A stretch of 64,000 nucleotides of DNA from the NCBI RefSeq assembly GCF_964355755.1, contig NC_092679.1:1800001-1864000 (forward strand), read 5' to 3'. This stretch comes from Antedon mediterranea. Lineage: Eukaryota; Echinodermata; Crinoidea; Comatulida; Antedonidae. The position numbers were made by a program, and so were the translations under genes. This document shows, in pieces, positions 1 through 14,200 of the stretch; the stretch's first letter is position 1; every line of letters begins with the position of its first letter. A model generated the notes under the pieces. It was not told the origin of the DNA, did not search any database, and saw nothing but the letters and a program-made list of their open reading frames with translations.

Positions 1-972
1 TATGCTTTCTGTTCTACCCATTAATATCCCAAGTTGTGTCTTGAGGGAAACAAAATTCTCATTAAACCAGTAGGATATGTTGCTGTAAACCGATCCAGCA
101 TTAGTTGTCCTATTAACGTAGAATCTCACTTGCTGGCAGCCATGTTTCCTCGTTGTCTTGGCAACGGATCAGCAGTTACAAAAGTTGCAGGTATAGCAGA
201 TAGTAATAATTTGCTCTGTGAATCACTTTATACAGTGTTCGTCGTCAGCCAGGCAGATTCTGCAGCGTGTCGTTTAAATTTCTTTTAAAGATGTACTACT
301 ACTTGCAAAATAAATTGTCGTTGGGTAAGCATGACTTTGATTAGATTTGTCTTATAAGTTAGTCCCTAAAGATCATATTGATAGATAGAAACAATTTTGA
401 ATAATTGCCAATGCATCTGTGACATGTGACAGCTGTGTTGATAGGATTCCGCCAATCAAATTAATTGTTACTCGGGAGCTGGTTGAGCGGTGATGAAACA
501 TTTTTAGAGGAGTTTATAACACCGTAATGAGGTTTGGAATCGTCTACAGTTCAGGTCGACAGTTTTATAGTTACCCATGGTCTTTAAGAACCAGATTATT
601 TTTAATGGTTAATATGTAATATAATGGACAATCATCATATTGTAATTGTGAGTATATGGATACTGTGAATGCTAATTTTAAAATTGAATATTATATGCAA
701 TATGCTACCATATTTAGATGAATGTAGTTTTATTCTAGACATGCCTGAATAATATACCACCATATAATATTAAATATTTTGTGTGCAGTTATAAAAATGA
801 GAGGGCTATTAATATTGATTGAATAAGATAGCCAATCTGGTAATGTATTTAAGTGTTTTGCATATGGCTATACTGTAAACACAAGTACTATTACTGATTA
901 AGCAATATGATAACCAATCTGGTATTCTATTTAAGCGTTTAAAATGTTTGTAGCTCTTAATGTTCAGTCTAA

Positions 973-1103
973 AGCTCTGTTTACAATGTGCCCAAATATG
1001 GTCGTGATATTCCCAAATATGGTAGTGATATGACATCATCATGTCCATATATGGGTACGTCACATTTTTTTGTCGCATAAAGTTTGATAGTGTAGACAGA
1101 GCT
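973..1103. mobile_element. TAA-flanked MITE (family A), copy 1
   Basis: This is a member of a family seen about 16 times in the window. Consensus ends are AGCTCTGTCTACACTATC and its complement, and intact copies are flanked by TAA on both sides, which is the target-site pattern of PIF/Harbinger transposons. The interior contains a 21-bp unit whose translation is the heptapeptide PKYGSDM, next to a segment reading CATGTCCATATATGGGC. In this copy the left end is shortened, the unit occurs about twice, and both TAA flanks are present. No transposase is encoded, so it must have moved using proteins made elsewhere. Confidence 0.75.
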
Positions 1104-2977
1104 TAAGTTAGTATCATACTTGTTCCGCTTTCTAGTCAATTTGAAATTTAAGCAATTAAAGAAAAATCTATGCAATGTAAAAGCCACATTAAGTCAATAT
1201 TTTAATGTGAAAAATTCAAGTAACTATCATCAGTATCTTTACACTCATTGTACAGACTGTGTTTGCACAGGGTACGGTTTCCTTTAACGAACAACGCATC
1301 ATCTCCACTAAGCGTGCTTTGTCGCTTCTGCTCAGATAAAGAACTTACAGTTAATATTCTACAGGGACTTGATCATCGATTAAAATACGAGTTATTCAAG
1401 TTGATCATATGTAATTTCCCCTTCACTCCCTAGATGTTACTCATCCAATAATACGCTGGCGATTTAGTAGATTTAAATTAAGTAGTACAATAGGTAGTGG
1501 CTAATGAGACCATTTAATCCTATATACTCTGCATATTTTATTTATCAATGTCTAATGAGTTGAATTGTTACAATGATTGGAGAAAATTGTTGTGTAGACT
1601 TAAATAAACAGAAAGTCTTTGTGTATAGTTTAACTTGTAGTAGCCTTTATAGAAACGATCAATACTAAATTGTATGTGCTATTATTAATCACATGTATTA
1701 CATTTTCTTAAATGAATGGATCAATTTTACAATAAAACCATAATTTATATCATTAATATTTGTAGTTTAAACTGAAAATTATATATTTGATATTTAGTCA
1801 TCAATAGAAAATTTGTATATAATTTATTATTTAAATAAGGTAAATTTATAAGATAAGTAAAGAAATGTATTAAGTAATTTCTTTATATAACTTGTGCTTT
1901 TATAATTATTAAAAATAAACCAAAAGTAGGTCAGCAAATTGACCTCAAACTTTTTAATGTTACTAATAACAACATACAGAACATTACAACATTACGTAAT
2001 ATTTCCGCAAATATATGTTTTTGAAAAAAAAAGTTTCTCCATTTAATAAGTTCAATAATCTTAATATCTCGTAGCTGGACAGAGATGGCAGTGTCATATT
2101 TCATTAACAGTGACCAGTGATTAATTTTGACGTGGAGAGGCAGCAGCTCTGTAAACACGTATTCCGCAAAGATCGTTCTGATCACGTTTTCAACTGTAAA
2201 GCGTCTATACAGCAAATAACATTGTATGTACTTTAAGTATTACAAGAACTAAGTACAGCATTGTAAACATAATCTTATTGGCCAATAATTGATTTATTGG
2301 GTCTCATAACTTTGCTGCCTTCTCTAGATCCTTGAAGATTGTGTTTACGAATTTTAGCATTCAGAACATGCTGCTGGCACCAGATAGCCAGAATAAATTT
2401 CTGCAGTTAGTCAGACATTCAAGAAAAGAGAATGCCACCAGATAACGATTTAAAATTGTGTGCGAAGTTAGCATTATTTCCGTGTAGCTCTCACAGTCTA
2501 TTATTATTACCGAAGGATTGGGGTGTACCTTGCAAATTTGCCTGGTGTACTCTGACCTCCGACACCCTACTAAACAGTCATTACACTTACACTAAAAAAT
2601 AAACATTTCATAATTTCAATCCAAATGGGATCTTCATATGTTTCATCAAAGACACTATTACATAAGTAGAGAATATTGAATAAATTGAATGAATTTTCCA
2701 AAGAATAAATTATGGTGAGGTACAGTTTTACAACGATTTACCACATTATTTCCTTAAAATTAAGTAGGTTATGTTGAGAATATTTCTTAATCAAACACCT
2801 GGACTTTAATTAAAGGTGCAAATGTTTGTTCTTCAGATTATAGTTAATGAGTTTGCACATGCTGCCGCATGTTTCTTGCTTCACAATTTTCACAAACAAT
2901 GCCTTAAAAGTTATTTTATAACATGTTTCTCTTTCATCATACTACAATTTCTAATGTTTAAGTCTATTTTGTGTCCA

Positions 2978-3180
2978 GCTTACCTGGATAAACCGACATA
3001 GGCCATTTCCCTTTCAAGGAGAGAAAATAACTGGTGTGAAATGAAATGGTAAAGTATATATGGGCATTGTCGTCCACTGACAATACCATCGGTTTGGAGG
3101 GGAATCCTTAATATGTTACTTTTGGAGTTGTGTTCTCCTCTTGAAGGAGAAAGGCCTATGTCGGTTTATCCAGGTAAGCT
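2978..3180. mobile_element. Inverted-repeat element (MITE-like)
   Basis: The two ends are inverted copies of about 46 bp. The outer 28 bases are identical (starting AGCTTACCTGGATAAACC) and the inner part has diverged through small indels. The middle is about 110 bp with no coding potential. No convincing target-site duplication was seen, so the superfamily is not assigned. Confidence 0.6.
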
Positions 3181-5316
3181 AGCACTTATAGACTACGAAC
3201 ACCATGATTGGTTTGTGTATTTATCCTATCCTTTCTTAATCATTTGCTTGATGATCTATCATTCAATATTTCTTTATAAATCAAAACTTCCCCAATCTTT
3301 ATTGCTATGACTTTCGTGTTAATTTATTGAAATATTGCATTTAACAGGTGCTTTAAATTTGTAGTATGTTCATTTCCGTTATATACATTGTTATGATTTT
3401 AATATTATATCATAATTTGGTAGACCAGGTGTTTGATAAGAAAATAATCTCGAGATAACAGTAATATATTAATTGATAAAATGTAGCAAAACTATAAGAT
3501 ATTAAACTATAATGAATATTGTTTTTTTAACCCATGTATTAATTAATCCCTTTTGTGTTAATTAAATTGATTAATCTTTTTCGTACACTGGATCCATGAG
3601 TTTAAAAAGATGTAATAAACTTAACCTAATGTCTATCTACATTTACAACACTTGAATCGTATTATGAAATTTATTGGAACGATTTTGGATTGTTTAAAAC
3701 AAATACCAGATATTAGAAATGTGTTTTTTCAGATACCTTTTTATTTCATATTTTTGTCTATTTACATTGATACACTTCCTAGCAATATTTAAATAATTTA
3801 TGATAAACATGTTGTAATTGCACAGATATCAATATGTAAAAAAAATGTTTTAATACATGATTAGGCTTCGTTTAAAATGTATATTAGTATTACTCGCTTT
3901 TATAGCTGACAAATCAGAAATCGTTAAAATGTCATTGAAATTTTAGATTTACTTTTAACTGTGCTTGTCAATTTACATTTCTTGTTGGTTAAATTACAGG
4001 TTTTGTTTATATTGGTGTGAAATATTTTTATGGAATGCTTTACCTACATTGACCTTCATTTCAACTGTACCTTTACTTATTATTTAGGCTATACCTTGTT
4101 TTTTCGATCCTGGTTTCTTTTTAAATCCCTAACCATAATGATTTATGTAATTGACAAACCAAGCTAGATTTCAACAATGAATTTTAAATCCCAAAATAAT
4201 AGGCCGACCGGAACCAATGACTAATATTTACCTGTGCAGTTACCACTGATGAGTGGGAGTGGTAATTGTAAATGGGTGTGTGCATTCTATAGAAATGAGA
4301 GACAAGTTCAAAAGCAGCATAAATACAGCATTAAAAATTGTTTACTAAACTGTTAAAAAACAACCCTTATTTTTGTGCCGCTATTGTTCGTATTTAGCGG
4401 GTGTGTTTCCTAAGAATGTTTTGCTTACTAATTGAAGACAATTGGCTTTAATTCATAATACAATTAGCAACAATACATTTATTAGTTACTGAATATGCAA
4501 ATGAGATTAGGATGTGTTAAAAGCTTCGCTATCAAACTCTGTTTGCAGTTAAATATCTGCAAGCTTCGGCATAAGGTGATTCTGTAGTCAAATGCTGTAT
4601 TTTATTTTGTATATTACATGTTAAAACCGGTAAGTTATGACGCAATATTACAAACTAATTTAATGTTTTTTTAGTTTATTATCTCATTTGGTGACGTTTC
4701 TTCAGTCTTAGATTCTCTAACTTGTACCATTTCAACATAGCACACAAGTTTAAAAAAATAGTATTTAAATGTCTAAAGATGAAATCATACATAATATTTT
4801 GCTGTATTTTTATATTTTTCGCTAAGTACTTAAAAACATAATTATCTGGGCGTCTTCTTAATAGACAACTGTTTACGCCATTGGTCAAGCATGAGCGGAG
4901 CACAAGGCGTTCATGCGTTGTAGCACGTCTACAAATGGGCTTGGCAAAATATGTTATTTGCTCCCGATATTGTGAATCATATAATAATTATAAACATATA
5001 TGGTCCTCGGGGAATATTGCAGCCATCAGATCCCTATCTACGTGCTATTTATAACTTGCGTTTCTACAACTAAAATCATTCTGCTTTTTTCAAATCGCCA
5101 TATGGTAGATACTATGTTACCATGGTGATTTTTACTGTAATTATTCAGTGTCAAATTTCCATGGAAATGTTGAATTTATTGCAAGAAATAATTAATAATA
5201 GCATAAACAATGACTTAATAATTCAGAAGAGATGAAAATATTACTGAATATCATAAGATATAAATTTAGGTACAAATATTGTAAAGCTCTGAAAATAAAA
5301 AAGGGGAAATGTATAA

Positions 5317-5458
5317 AGCACTGTCTACACTATAAAAAATTTGTTTGACAAAAAAAGTTTGATGTTTGGTAGTGATAATTACAGTATAACATCATCATGT
5401 CCATATATGGGCACATCACATTTTTTGTCAAAGAAATTTTGATAGTGTAGACAAAGCT
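5317..5458. mobile_element. TAA-flanked MITE (family A), copy 2
   Basis: Both ends of family A are recognisable (AGCACTGTCTACACTAT on the left, TAGTGTAGACAAAGCT on the right). The interior is diverged, with one damaged 21-bp unit and the conserved CATGTCCATATATGGGC segment. Confidence 0.7.
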
Positions 5459-6265
5459 ATAGAGATAGAAATCAAGATGAGTGGCCAACCCTTAGAATTT
5501 TATCAGAATGTTATAAAGTTTCATCCCTTTCAAAACCTATTTGAATAATTTTAAAATAAAAATGTGATAGAAATTGAATTTCACTACAAAATTGAAAATT
5601 CTAATAATAAGTATATTATTAATGTAACGTTGGGGGTTAAACATTTGTTTTTCTTAGTTTAGCATCAATTCAATTTATTTTCTTTTCAACTTGTAAATCC
5701 ATATCTATTCTTGCTTTCAAGAGAGTAAAGCATTATTGAACGGCTCTATGATATGAATATTCATAGCACTAGATATTAAATACTGTCCGGGATTGAGATT
5801 TATTGTAATTGTCTGCATATATGTAATATTGATCGTCGATAAAGCGGAATCGCTCTCAAATCTGCTGAATTAATTTGAATTTTTTTTCTAATAATATGAT
5901 ATTCTTGTATTGATAATAATATTATTATTTATATTATATAATAACTTGTATGGATTTCCGTTTTCAAATGTGTTTAATAAGATCAAGCTTTTTCTGAATT
6001 AAACTTGCTAATTAAAAATTAAGATATATATTAGGTTAAATATGAAATGACATCATGAAATGTTATTATTTTATAATTTTACCAAATTTATATCTAGACG
6101 TTGCTTTATTCCATAATTGGATTAATTTCAAGTAATTAAATGTTTGTCAAAATTAATTTATACATTTATGATTAAAAGATTAAGATTATTAATGCAAAAT
6201 CTTAATACTCTAATTTTCAGAAGACCCATTAGTGGTCAGTAACTTTTCTGAAATATATAGAGTCT

Positions 6266-6311
6266 GTTGCTATAGTAACCAAGCTGGTTTAGTCATTGTT
6301 GCTATGGTAAC
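6266..6311. promoter_or_regulatory. Pair of X-box-like (RFX) motifs
   Basis: GTTGCTATAGTAAC at 6266-6279 and GTTGCTATGGTAAC at 6298-6311 lie 32 bp apart in the same orientation. Both fit the imperfect palindrome bound by RFX factors (GTNRCC, 0-3 bases, RGYAAC). The region is upstream of the first FoxN2/3 coding exon. Function is inferred from motif shape only. Confidence 0.4.
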
Positions 6312-7715
6312 CCTTGAGTCACAGAGCGTAGCATATTGGTTGATTTTTGCATGGCTGTACAGAACTTTAATTGGATTGGCTATAAGCCTGACAAGCGAGA
6401 GAAACTTGAAATCTGGTCAATACTTGATTGAACCAATAAGGCTAGTAAATGACATTAGGCAAAGTACGGACTTACGTTTTGGTGCAGGTTTACAGGAATT
6501 GAACAATTTACTCGTATATGACCTCAATACGCATTGTTGTAAAATGTTCCAATTTCATTATCTTATTAATTTAAACTGGCTGAAACGCCTGCCTTATTCT
6601 CGGCCTGAATAATTCAAATGGTAAATGTTATCAATTATACTGTAGGCATTTAAATTTATACCTACAGTATTTACGTGTAAAACTTAAATTTTGTTTGCCC
6701 TTCTAATAAATTAAAAATTATTTCAATCATTAAGTCATGAACTAAGATAATTAATAATATAAAAATTATTTAACTAAAAAAAAAATTTTTATTTAACAAA
6801 AAAAAAAGATTAATTTGGAAAAATAGCAATGATGGGGAACAAACTGTTTAAATTTTCAATGGGTTTAGGAGCCATGAACTAAAATTAACTGGGGTTGGAA
6901 GACCCTTAAAAATTGAAGTAAAACCCTTGTCGCCCAATCCATCCTTATCGAGGAAAATTGAGTTTATCTCTGAAATCTGATATCTGATCAAACTGTAATT
7001 TCTCTCAACTAATAGCCGGATATTCATACATTTATTATTGTTTAATTAAGAAATGTTTAATTTGTACTGGATGAGATTTAGGGATGTTTGTTTGACTATT
7101 GAACACAAAATTTCACAGGTGAACAGCCAAAGAGAAACTGTGAAGAATTCACATTGAAATATTAGTGCCGCTTCAATCGACAACAAAAGCGCCATCGTGG
7201 CAAATCCTATCGTTATTTTCCAAACACAAATCTACCACTTTTGGTTCAATGAAGACTTTCAATGCCGTCATGCATTAATTTTAAATTTCTGTACTTGACA
7301 CACTCTCTCTGTATATTTAAATGAGCTTTAGAGGTGCCTGTGTACAGTCATTTCAAGTGTTTTTGTAGCATGGTATGTATGTTGTCTATTCGTTGAAGAT
7401 TTCATGAACCATATTTTTTGTTGTTGAAGTAGTCTTCTTCTAGCATTTTGTTCTTAATCTTTCTTTTATTTCTCTTGGATAAAGCAATTGTTATTTTGAT
7501 TGAATTTTTCAACGCAAGGATCAGGAATTTCAATGGAATGCATTAACTTGCAAATTACAAGTTTTGTTGTAAAGCAATTAATGTTACTACTGTATTTTCA
7601 CTGTAATATATTTCCTACAGTAGTACTAACTGGTGAGTTGAACCAGTGCCTTACGATTGATAAAGCAATTATTTTAACCACCATTTTGTTGATTTTTACT
7701 TGCAGACAGTCACCA

Positions 7716-8294
7716 ATGAAGATGCCACCGAGTCGTAAGCAAGACTTCAACTGGAAACGAAGATTATCGTACGATTTAAGCAACAGCTTTCCGAGCGCAA
7801 CACTTACGCAAGCATTTGAGGACGTTAAAATGGAAGATATTGATTTGTCGAGTAGTTGTTTCGGTGCAATTCGAATAGAAAAAGGACCGTTGGATGACGA
7901 CGAACTAAAACCTCTGACATGGTTGCACAGTACCGACCTCCTCAAAGATATTAACTTAGATGATGATGCTGATTACGAAGATGAAGATATCATATCCAAA
8001 GAGAATTGTGATAATGGGCTGATCAATTTTAATAATCAAACAAACAATAATTCAATTGACTCAAACGATCCGATCAAACAAGTGAACAGTAAACCGCCTT
8101 TTTCTTTTAGTTGTTTAATTTTTATGGCAATAGAAGATTCACCGACTAAACGTCTTCCCGTTAAAGATATTTACCAGTGGATTCTAGATCATTTTCCATA
8201 TTTCCATTCTGCGCCAACGGGGTGGAAGAATTCTGTGAGGCATAATCTCTCCCTGAATAAATGCTTTAAGAAAGTTAAAAAAGTAAAAGGCCAG
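7716..8294 (+). CDS. foxn2/3: FoxN2/3 coding exon 1
   Basis: It encodes residues 1-193 and ends in phase 0 at CAG|GTAAGT. The acceptor is TTGCAG at 7700-7705, ten bases before the ATG, so the exon also carries a short 5' UTR. It contains most of the forkhead domain, from [11 protein letters not shown] to [13 protein letters not shown]. Read-through of the donor would add 30 residues and then stop at 8384, losing the wing. Confidence 0.93.
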
Positions 8295-11200
8295 GTAAGT
8301 TATATTAAATTTGTTTGTAGAAGTGACATCAGTTTTTACTGTAAAATCTTTGAGAAGTTATCTCTCTGTTTTAGCACTTTTTGATCATTAGCATAAAGAC
8401 CATATAGTAATAATTAATTAAATATCAAAAAAATTTAAAAGTAAAAAATTAATAATATTGTTTCCAACTGGTTCTCCAAAAGCAGTTTCAGTAGTGATAG
8501 TTGTGGACTTTTTGTGACCTTGATAGAATAATGATTTTAGCAGTTTTCAGGCTTTGTTGGTTTTTGTAACATTTTTCAGTTGTTTTCAATGTATTTGGAT
8601 TTTTGAAGATTAGACTATAACAATGTAAAACAATAAATAAAATACTTTTGCAAAGTTGGAATTTCTTAAGCTCTGTCTACACTATCAAACTTCATATGAC
8701 AAAAACATGATGATGTCATATCACTACCATATTTGGGCACATCACTCTTTTGTCAAAAGCTATCATATTATCAATTGACATGCTCGTTTTTGCATTTGCC
8801 TCTACATGTTATGTTTACCGAGATGTTTAAATGCAGAGTAGCCGTGTTAAACACTCTCAAAACTGTTAACTTCATCTTTCACTGACGCAGATAGCAAATG
8901 AGTCTGTTTCCATGGTTATGCAACAGTTGCCATGGTAATTGATCTTGATATACTTGGTTAGTGATTGGTTGTTAGGTTCAGTGTCATTTTTTGCATCTGT
9001 AAATACATTCTACAGTGTTTTTACATTTAGTTGGGTAGATTAATTGTCTACTTTGGAGTTTACATTTAAATACACAATCTTAATTAACTTTTACTTGTAA
9101 ATTTTAAACAAATTTTTTTATTAGGTACAATTACATAAATGAACTGTACAGCTAAATTATTTTGAACTTTACGCTACATCTTTACAATGTTAAATAAAGA
9201 TAAAAGCCAAAGCAATTGTCAGGTGACTCAGGAGTTTGGGCGTGCTTCAACACAGGATGAATAGATACCATAGAATTATCACATGGGTGGGGTTATTCTG
9301 TTAGGAGAAATTATGCATTAATTTTACTGTACTATTGGGAGTAAGTTACAAAATATAACTCTTTTTTATTGGTTTTTTTGGCATTCTTTTCCGTATTTAT
9401 TTAGCCCTGAACTTATAAGCTTATTGCCGCATGCCCTTCAGCTCTTTACTTGGTAACAAACTTTCAACAATAGTTGCCATGGTAATTTTATCTTTATTAC
9501 GACTTTGATTTGGTGTGATTTCAAAATCAAATATCAAACTTTGTAAAACTTGTTTGCATTTCTTTGTATTTCTAACATAAAAGGGAACTGATTTTACTGA
9601 AGTAAATAGAATTGAAAATTTAAAAAAAAACATAAAAACAAACTAAGGAATGATTACTCACCATTAGATCACTAGATATTATATATATATACAGTCAACT
9701 CTCCCAATACCGGACACCCTTGGGCGGGCATATATTTTCCGGTTTTTCGAAAGTCCGGTTTCCTGAAAACATATTTTTAAAGTCATCACGTTGTCACTGA
9801 AAATGCTTTGAATCACCGGTCGGAATGCTGCTCGGTGCGGTCTAGCGTAGGGAAGGCCTAGGCTATGATTGTGTCAAGCTAGTTTTAATTAAATAAATAC
9901 TGATAGGCCTAGGCCTACTTTATTAATATTAAGCTGATTCAATTTACCTTTTTTAAAAGTTACATTATTTACTGTACCAATAAAACATGTTACAATAGTA
10001 AATTATTGTTTCTCAATGTGTTTTTAACGGCAAAAAGGCCTACGTACGTACGGTGAACATAATTTCGGTCTGTTTATTGTTTTTTTTTCGTGAGCTAGCT
10101 AGCAGCAGCAGCATGGGTGATAAAAATAGCAAAGCGGGGCTTTGATTGATGCGCATGTGCAGAGGTGTCATAATCAAATAAAAACGCCCACACCTGGACC
10201 ACATGTTTTTTAAGCTCCTTTATTTTGACGTAATTTGATAGCAATGATGAAAATTGATTAGGTAAACGAGCCAAGCAATAATGACACAATAATTAATTGG
10301 TAACATTTCAAAGTTTATTAACACTAGTTAAGTCAAGTTCATTCCGTTTACGTTTTGCCATAATGATTTCCAAATTTATAATGATGCACATTTTTAGTGA
10401 AACATTCCTTTTTAAAGTCCTATTGCAATTGTGAATTTAACAATAATTTAAACAAAACAAAGACACAAAGTGGAATGTAAATTGAACTTGAACAATTCAT
10501 ACGCTAAAAAACAGGGAGTTGTTAACAACTCCCTGCTAAAAACAATAGACATTAAGACATAGCGCTTCGATGTGAAAAAGCCCTAGCCCACCGCAGTTCG
10601 ATACGCAACAAAGCAATTGCCGCCTCGTGGGTTAACAATGAACTGACCTGTCAATCACAGTGTAGCGCTCCATGGCAACATTATTTGATCGTACCGCGAA
10701 ACGTCGCGCACTTCATGGTCAGGGTATGGTTAAAAGCTTTTGTATATTGTGAATGTATTGAATCCGAGTCAGCGACGACGATGTTACGTTGTTTTCGTAA
10801 ATATTTGGAGTTTTTTAACTGTCCGTCCGGTTTTCAGACGCTAATTTTCGTGTTTTGTACTTCATAATTTGTCCGGATTCCGGAATTGGGTATTCCGGTT
10901 TTCAAAATAAATTACAGTACATTTAGAATAGGAACAAATTGGGCCCTCCAAAAAAGTCCGGTTTTTCGTGAATTCCGGTTTTGGGAGAGTCCGGTATTGG
11001 GAGAGTTGACTGTATATCGTTTCAAAAATTAATTAAATAATTTTCAGTGTATCACCGGGCGGTTTGGAATTTATTTCTATGCCTGTTGTGTTTATATATA
11101 TATAAAAGTATCTCTCGAGATCCCGCTTAGTGAATAAATATACTGAATTATAGATGAGGGCGTATCAATTTGATCTCTGGTGCGCGTGCGTACAACTGAG

Positions 11201-14200
11201 GACTAGTTGTGTTCCAACCGTACCACGCCGAGAATGTTAAAGGGTCGTTATCCGATCGAGTTAAAGAACAATACCATGAAAGCCCCAGTGGTCTAATGGT
11301 TAGGGCAACTGCATATCAAGCAGGCGGTCCGAGTTCGAGTCTCGGTTGGGGCGACTTTTTCTCATTCTCACAGATTTCCTCATCTTTATCGTTTCAAATT
11401 AATTAATTAAATTTCAGTATATCACCGGGCGGTTTAGAATTATTGTTCATTGCCTGATGTGTTTATATAAACAAAAGTATCTCTTCGGAGATCCCGCCTC
11501 GTGAATAAAAATACTGAAAGATGAGGGCGTATCAATTTGATCTCTGGTGCGCGTGCGTACAACTGAGGACTAGTTGTGTTCCAACCGTACCACGCCGAGA
11601 ATGTTAAAGGGTCGCTATCCAATCGAGTTAAAGAACAATACCATGAAAACCCCAGTGGTCTAATGGTTAGGACATCTGCATATCAAGCAGGCGGTCCGAG
11701 TTCGAGTCTCGGTTGGGGCGACTTTTTCTCATTCTCACAGATTTCCTCATCTTTATCGTTTCAAATTAATTAATTAAATTTCAGTATATCACCGGGCGGT
11801 TTAGAATTAATGTTCATTGCCTGATGTGTTTATATATATATATATATATTTTTTTTTTTTTCTTCAGTCTTTCAAATAAATTCATTCTTGTAGCATTTTG
11901 GTTCAGAACTTTAACTAACATATTGACCTTAGACATGCTTTTCATAATCCACAGTCTTAATCACCTTTTGATCTAATTAATCCCACTGTTGTTAGGATCA
12001 ATTTATCATTAATACCTTTTGTTAAAGTTTTTGTCAAATCCTGTTCTGATTTTGACACTGAAGGTCTTTATCTACTTCATGATTGTTTCTGTCTCCTCTT
12101 ATGCTTTATTGCCATGGAAACCATATGCTGAATACCATGGCAACGTAGTTAACCAGCTTAATACTATATCTGTCTTGAATTGAAGAAACAATTGCAGCAA
12201 AAAATGTACAAATTTGTATTCAGGATGGGATCTTACAGACATTGAATTATTGGTAAACAAGTCTGTAATCATCTAGTCATTCATTGTTAATTATTGGACA
12301 CTATTGTTAGTTCTAGTAAATGTTTATATAATGAGACAAGGGTGTTAATATATACTGTTTGTAAGGAGTTTCTTTCCTTTGGATTTGGCATAAACATCTT
12401 TAGTAACATTTTCAGACGTGTAATTCATGACAAATCTCTGCAAATCTACAAAAAAATAAACAACCCGTAGCAAACCTTATGGAAACAACATAAAAGTGAT
12501 ATGTAATGCGAGATAAATTCGGGGGAAGGGGTTTATGAATTTTTTTTTTTAAACTTTACAATTCTTTAGCAGATAAAATTGTTTTTGTTTTACATACTCT
12601 TACTGTAGGAGTGTTTTTTTAGTATACTGTAGGTTTAACTTATTTATAAACTTGGATGAAACAAACATACAACCTGAATGGGTACTGTACCCACATATAT
12701 TGACATAGGTGCCTTTTTAAATAAAATCAAAGAACTTATAACACAAGAATCTCCTGTTCGTCCAAAGCGCGTAACAATTTCGAAAGGCATTGTGGGATAG
12801 AATAGAGCTATGGGTGGCGCCATTGTGAGCCATGGAGTAGGGCGCCCGCATCAAATTAGAACGTCAAAATCATAGAGGGGATCTGCTAATACTCTAGGGG
12901 GTAGAGTAATTGACTTCCTAGTTTGGAGGGGGCGCTGCTCCATGCTGTGAAATGGCGTCGCCCAGTTTGACCTTTTAACCCTGTACTTCCGATACTGTGT
13001 TTTGAATGCAAATTGAAGAACAGGAGATTCTTGTGTTATAAGTTCTTTGATAAAATATAACAGACTGTACATGTGTAACTAAGGGCCTGTTCGCAGGGGT
13101 TGAAAATACCAGCTTATTCCCGATTTCCGTTCGCGTGATCCAATTAACTTTTGCCTCAGGCTACAAAAAATTCGAGGTAAAATGTTCACCAAATTTGCAG
13201 GTTATTTCAGCGATAATCCAATTATACTCGGCCTTCGAGGATAATAAATCTCCGATAGAGGCAATGTGTCAAATTTTGACAAACGTTCGCTGCCTAGGCC
13301 CGTCATTTCTCCTACGAAGCTCTTCCATACACGCTTCGAGAGCGATCGTCAGCTGGTGCTGTCCTTGTTGGTGTAGACCGCTTTAGTAGGCCTAGCTGGT
13401 CGGGGAGCCGCTGGTCGGTGGTGTTTCCGTCGTGTAACATTGGGCTCAAATTCTTCGTCAATGAGTAAAATAATGGTCGTCAGGAGAAGGCATATTTCGG
13501 CAGGATTATCGGCGTTAAGAGGCATAAGGTTTGTCGCAAGGATAAGCAGTGTAAAAGGTAGCAAGTAATTGTTATTGTAAAGAAAGATCGCGAGTAAAAA
13601 ATATACAACAAGAAACTAGCGTGCGAAAATGGGGTCGTAGGTTGTAAAGACAACTGACGTAATTTCCGGTTTGTGATTCGTCGATTAAGCATTTAAGCGG
13701 TTAAATATTTCAAGTACGAACAACGCTCAATTTATAACCCGAGGCATGGGTGAAATTAAGCGCTTATTTTAACCACCGTACGAACACGACCTTACATTCC
13801 CTCATTCTATTGCTTTGTGCTGCATGGTATGTGGTCTTAAGAACTCCCATCATGAGGATGTTAATTATATTAGTGTACATATGATCATCACTGTAAAACA
13901 AATTTGACCAATTTAACCACACTTCTCAAAATGTACAGTGATTATTTACATTATAGGTACAGTACAAGAGATTAATAATTAAATAGAATTCTACTTTTAC
14001 TAGTGACAATGTGTTCAATGGTTTTGAACCGTTTTTTTTTCAATACCAGTAAATAAATCAAATTTCTTCTGTTCATTAATTCACTTTCATATACAACCAC
14101 GCAAAATCTAACATTCAGCTTACAGTACCTGAAATACCTAAACAAATTTTAATTTAAAAATACAGTAATTGTACAAAATCAGAATACCAAACCACAAGCA

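Larger units (their letters stand above)
1..7705. other. Non-coding region upstream of FoxN2/3 coding exons
   Basis: No exon with a recognisable protein was found. The intron acceptor just before the FoxN2/3 start codon implies at least one non-coding 5' exon, either here or outside the window, but I cannot place it. The stretch holds TAA-flanked MITE copies (973-1103, 5317-5458), an inverted-repeat element (2978-3180) and X-box-like motifs (152, 5116, 6266, 6298). The longest open frame (6232-6612) has no family resemblance and overlaps two of those motifs. The rest is AT-rich with nothing I can name. Confidence 0.6.
11018..11846 (+). repeat. 367-bp tandem duplication carrying tRNA-like genes (2.2 copies)
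   Basis: Two near-identical 367-bp units lie in tandem and a third begins and then breaks off in a TA and T run near 11830. Each full unit contains one tRNA-like sequence followed by a T run, plus flanking unique sequence with the motif ATCACCGGGCGG. The units differ by scattered substitutions, so the duplication is not an exact recent copy. Confidence 0.85.

Noticed and set aside
6232-6612. 126-codon open frame upstream of FoxN2/3
   Set aside because: It begins with a non-ATG codon, has no known domain, and overlaps two X-box-like motifs. Its length is within chance for 64 kb.
8295-8384. Extension of FoxN2/3 exon 1 past its donor
   Set aside because: A strong GTAAGT donor at 8295 and exact continuation of the forkhead wing in exon 2 show this is intron. 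An intron-retained isoform is possible but unsupported.
10095-10867. Small open frames inside the pogo-like element
   Set aside because: No transposase motifs; lengths are at the chance level.
11209-11773. Two similar 65-codon frames 367 bp apart
   Set aside because: They run through the tRNA-like genes and are duplicated with them. Repetition is explained by the tandem unit, not by protein selection.
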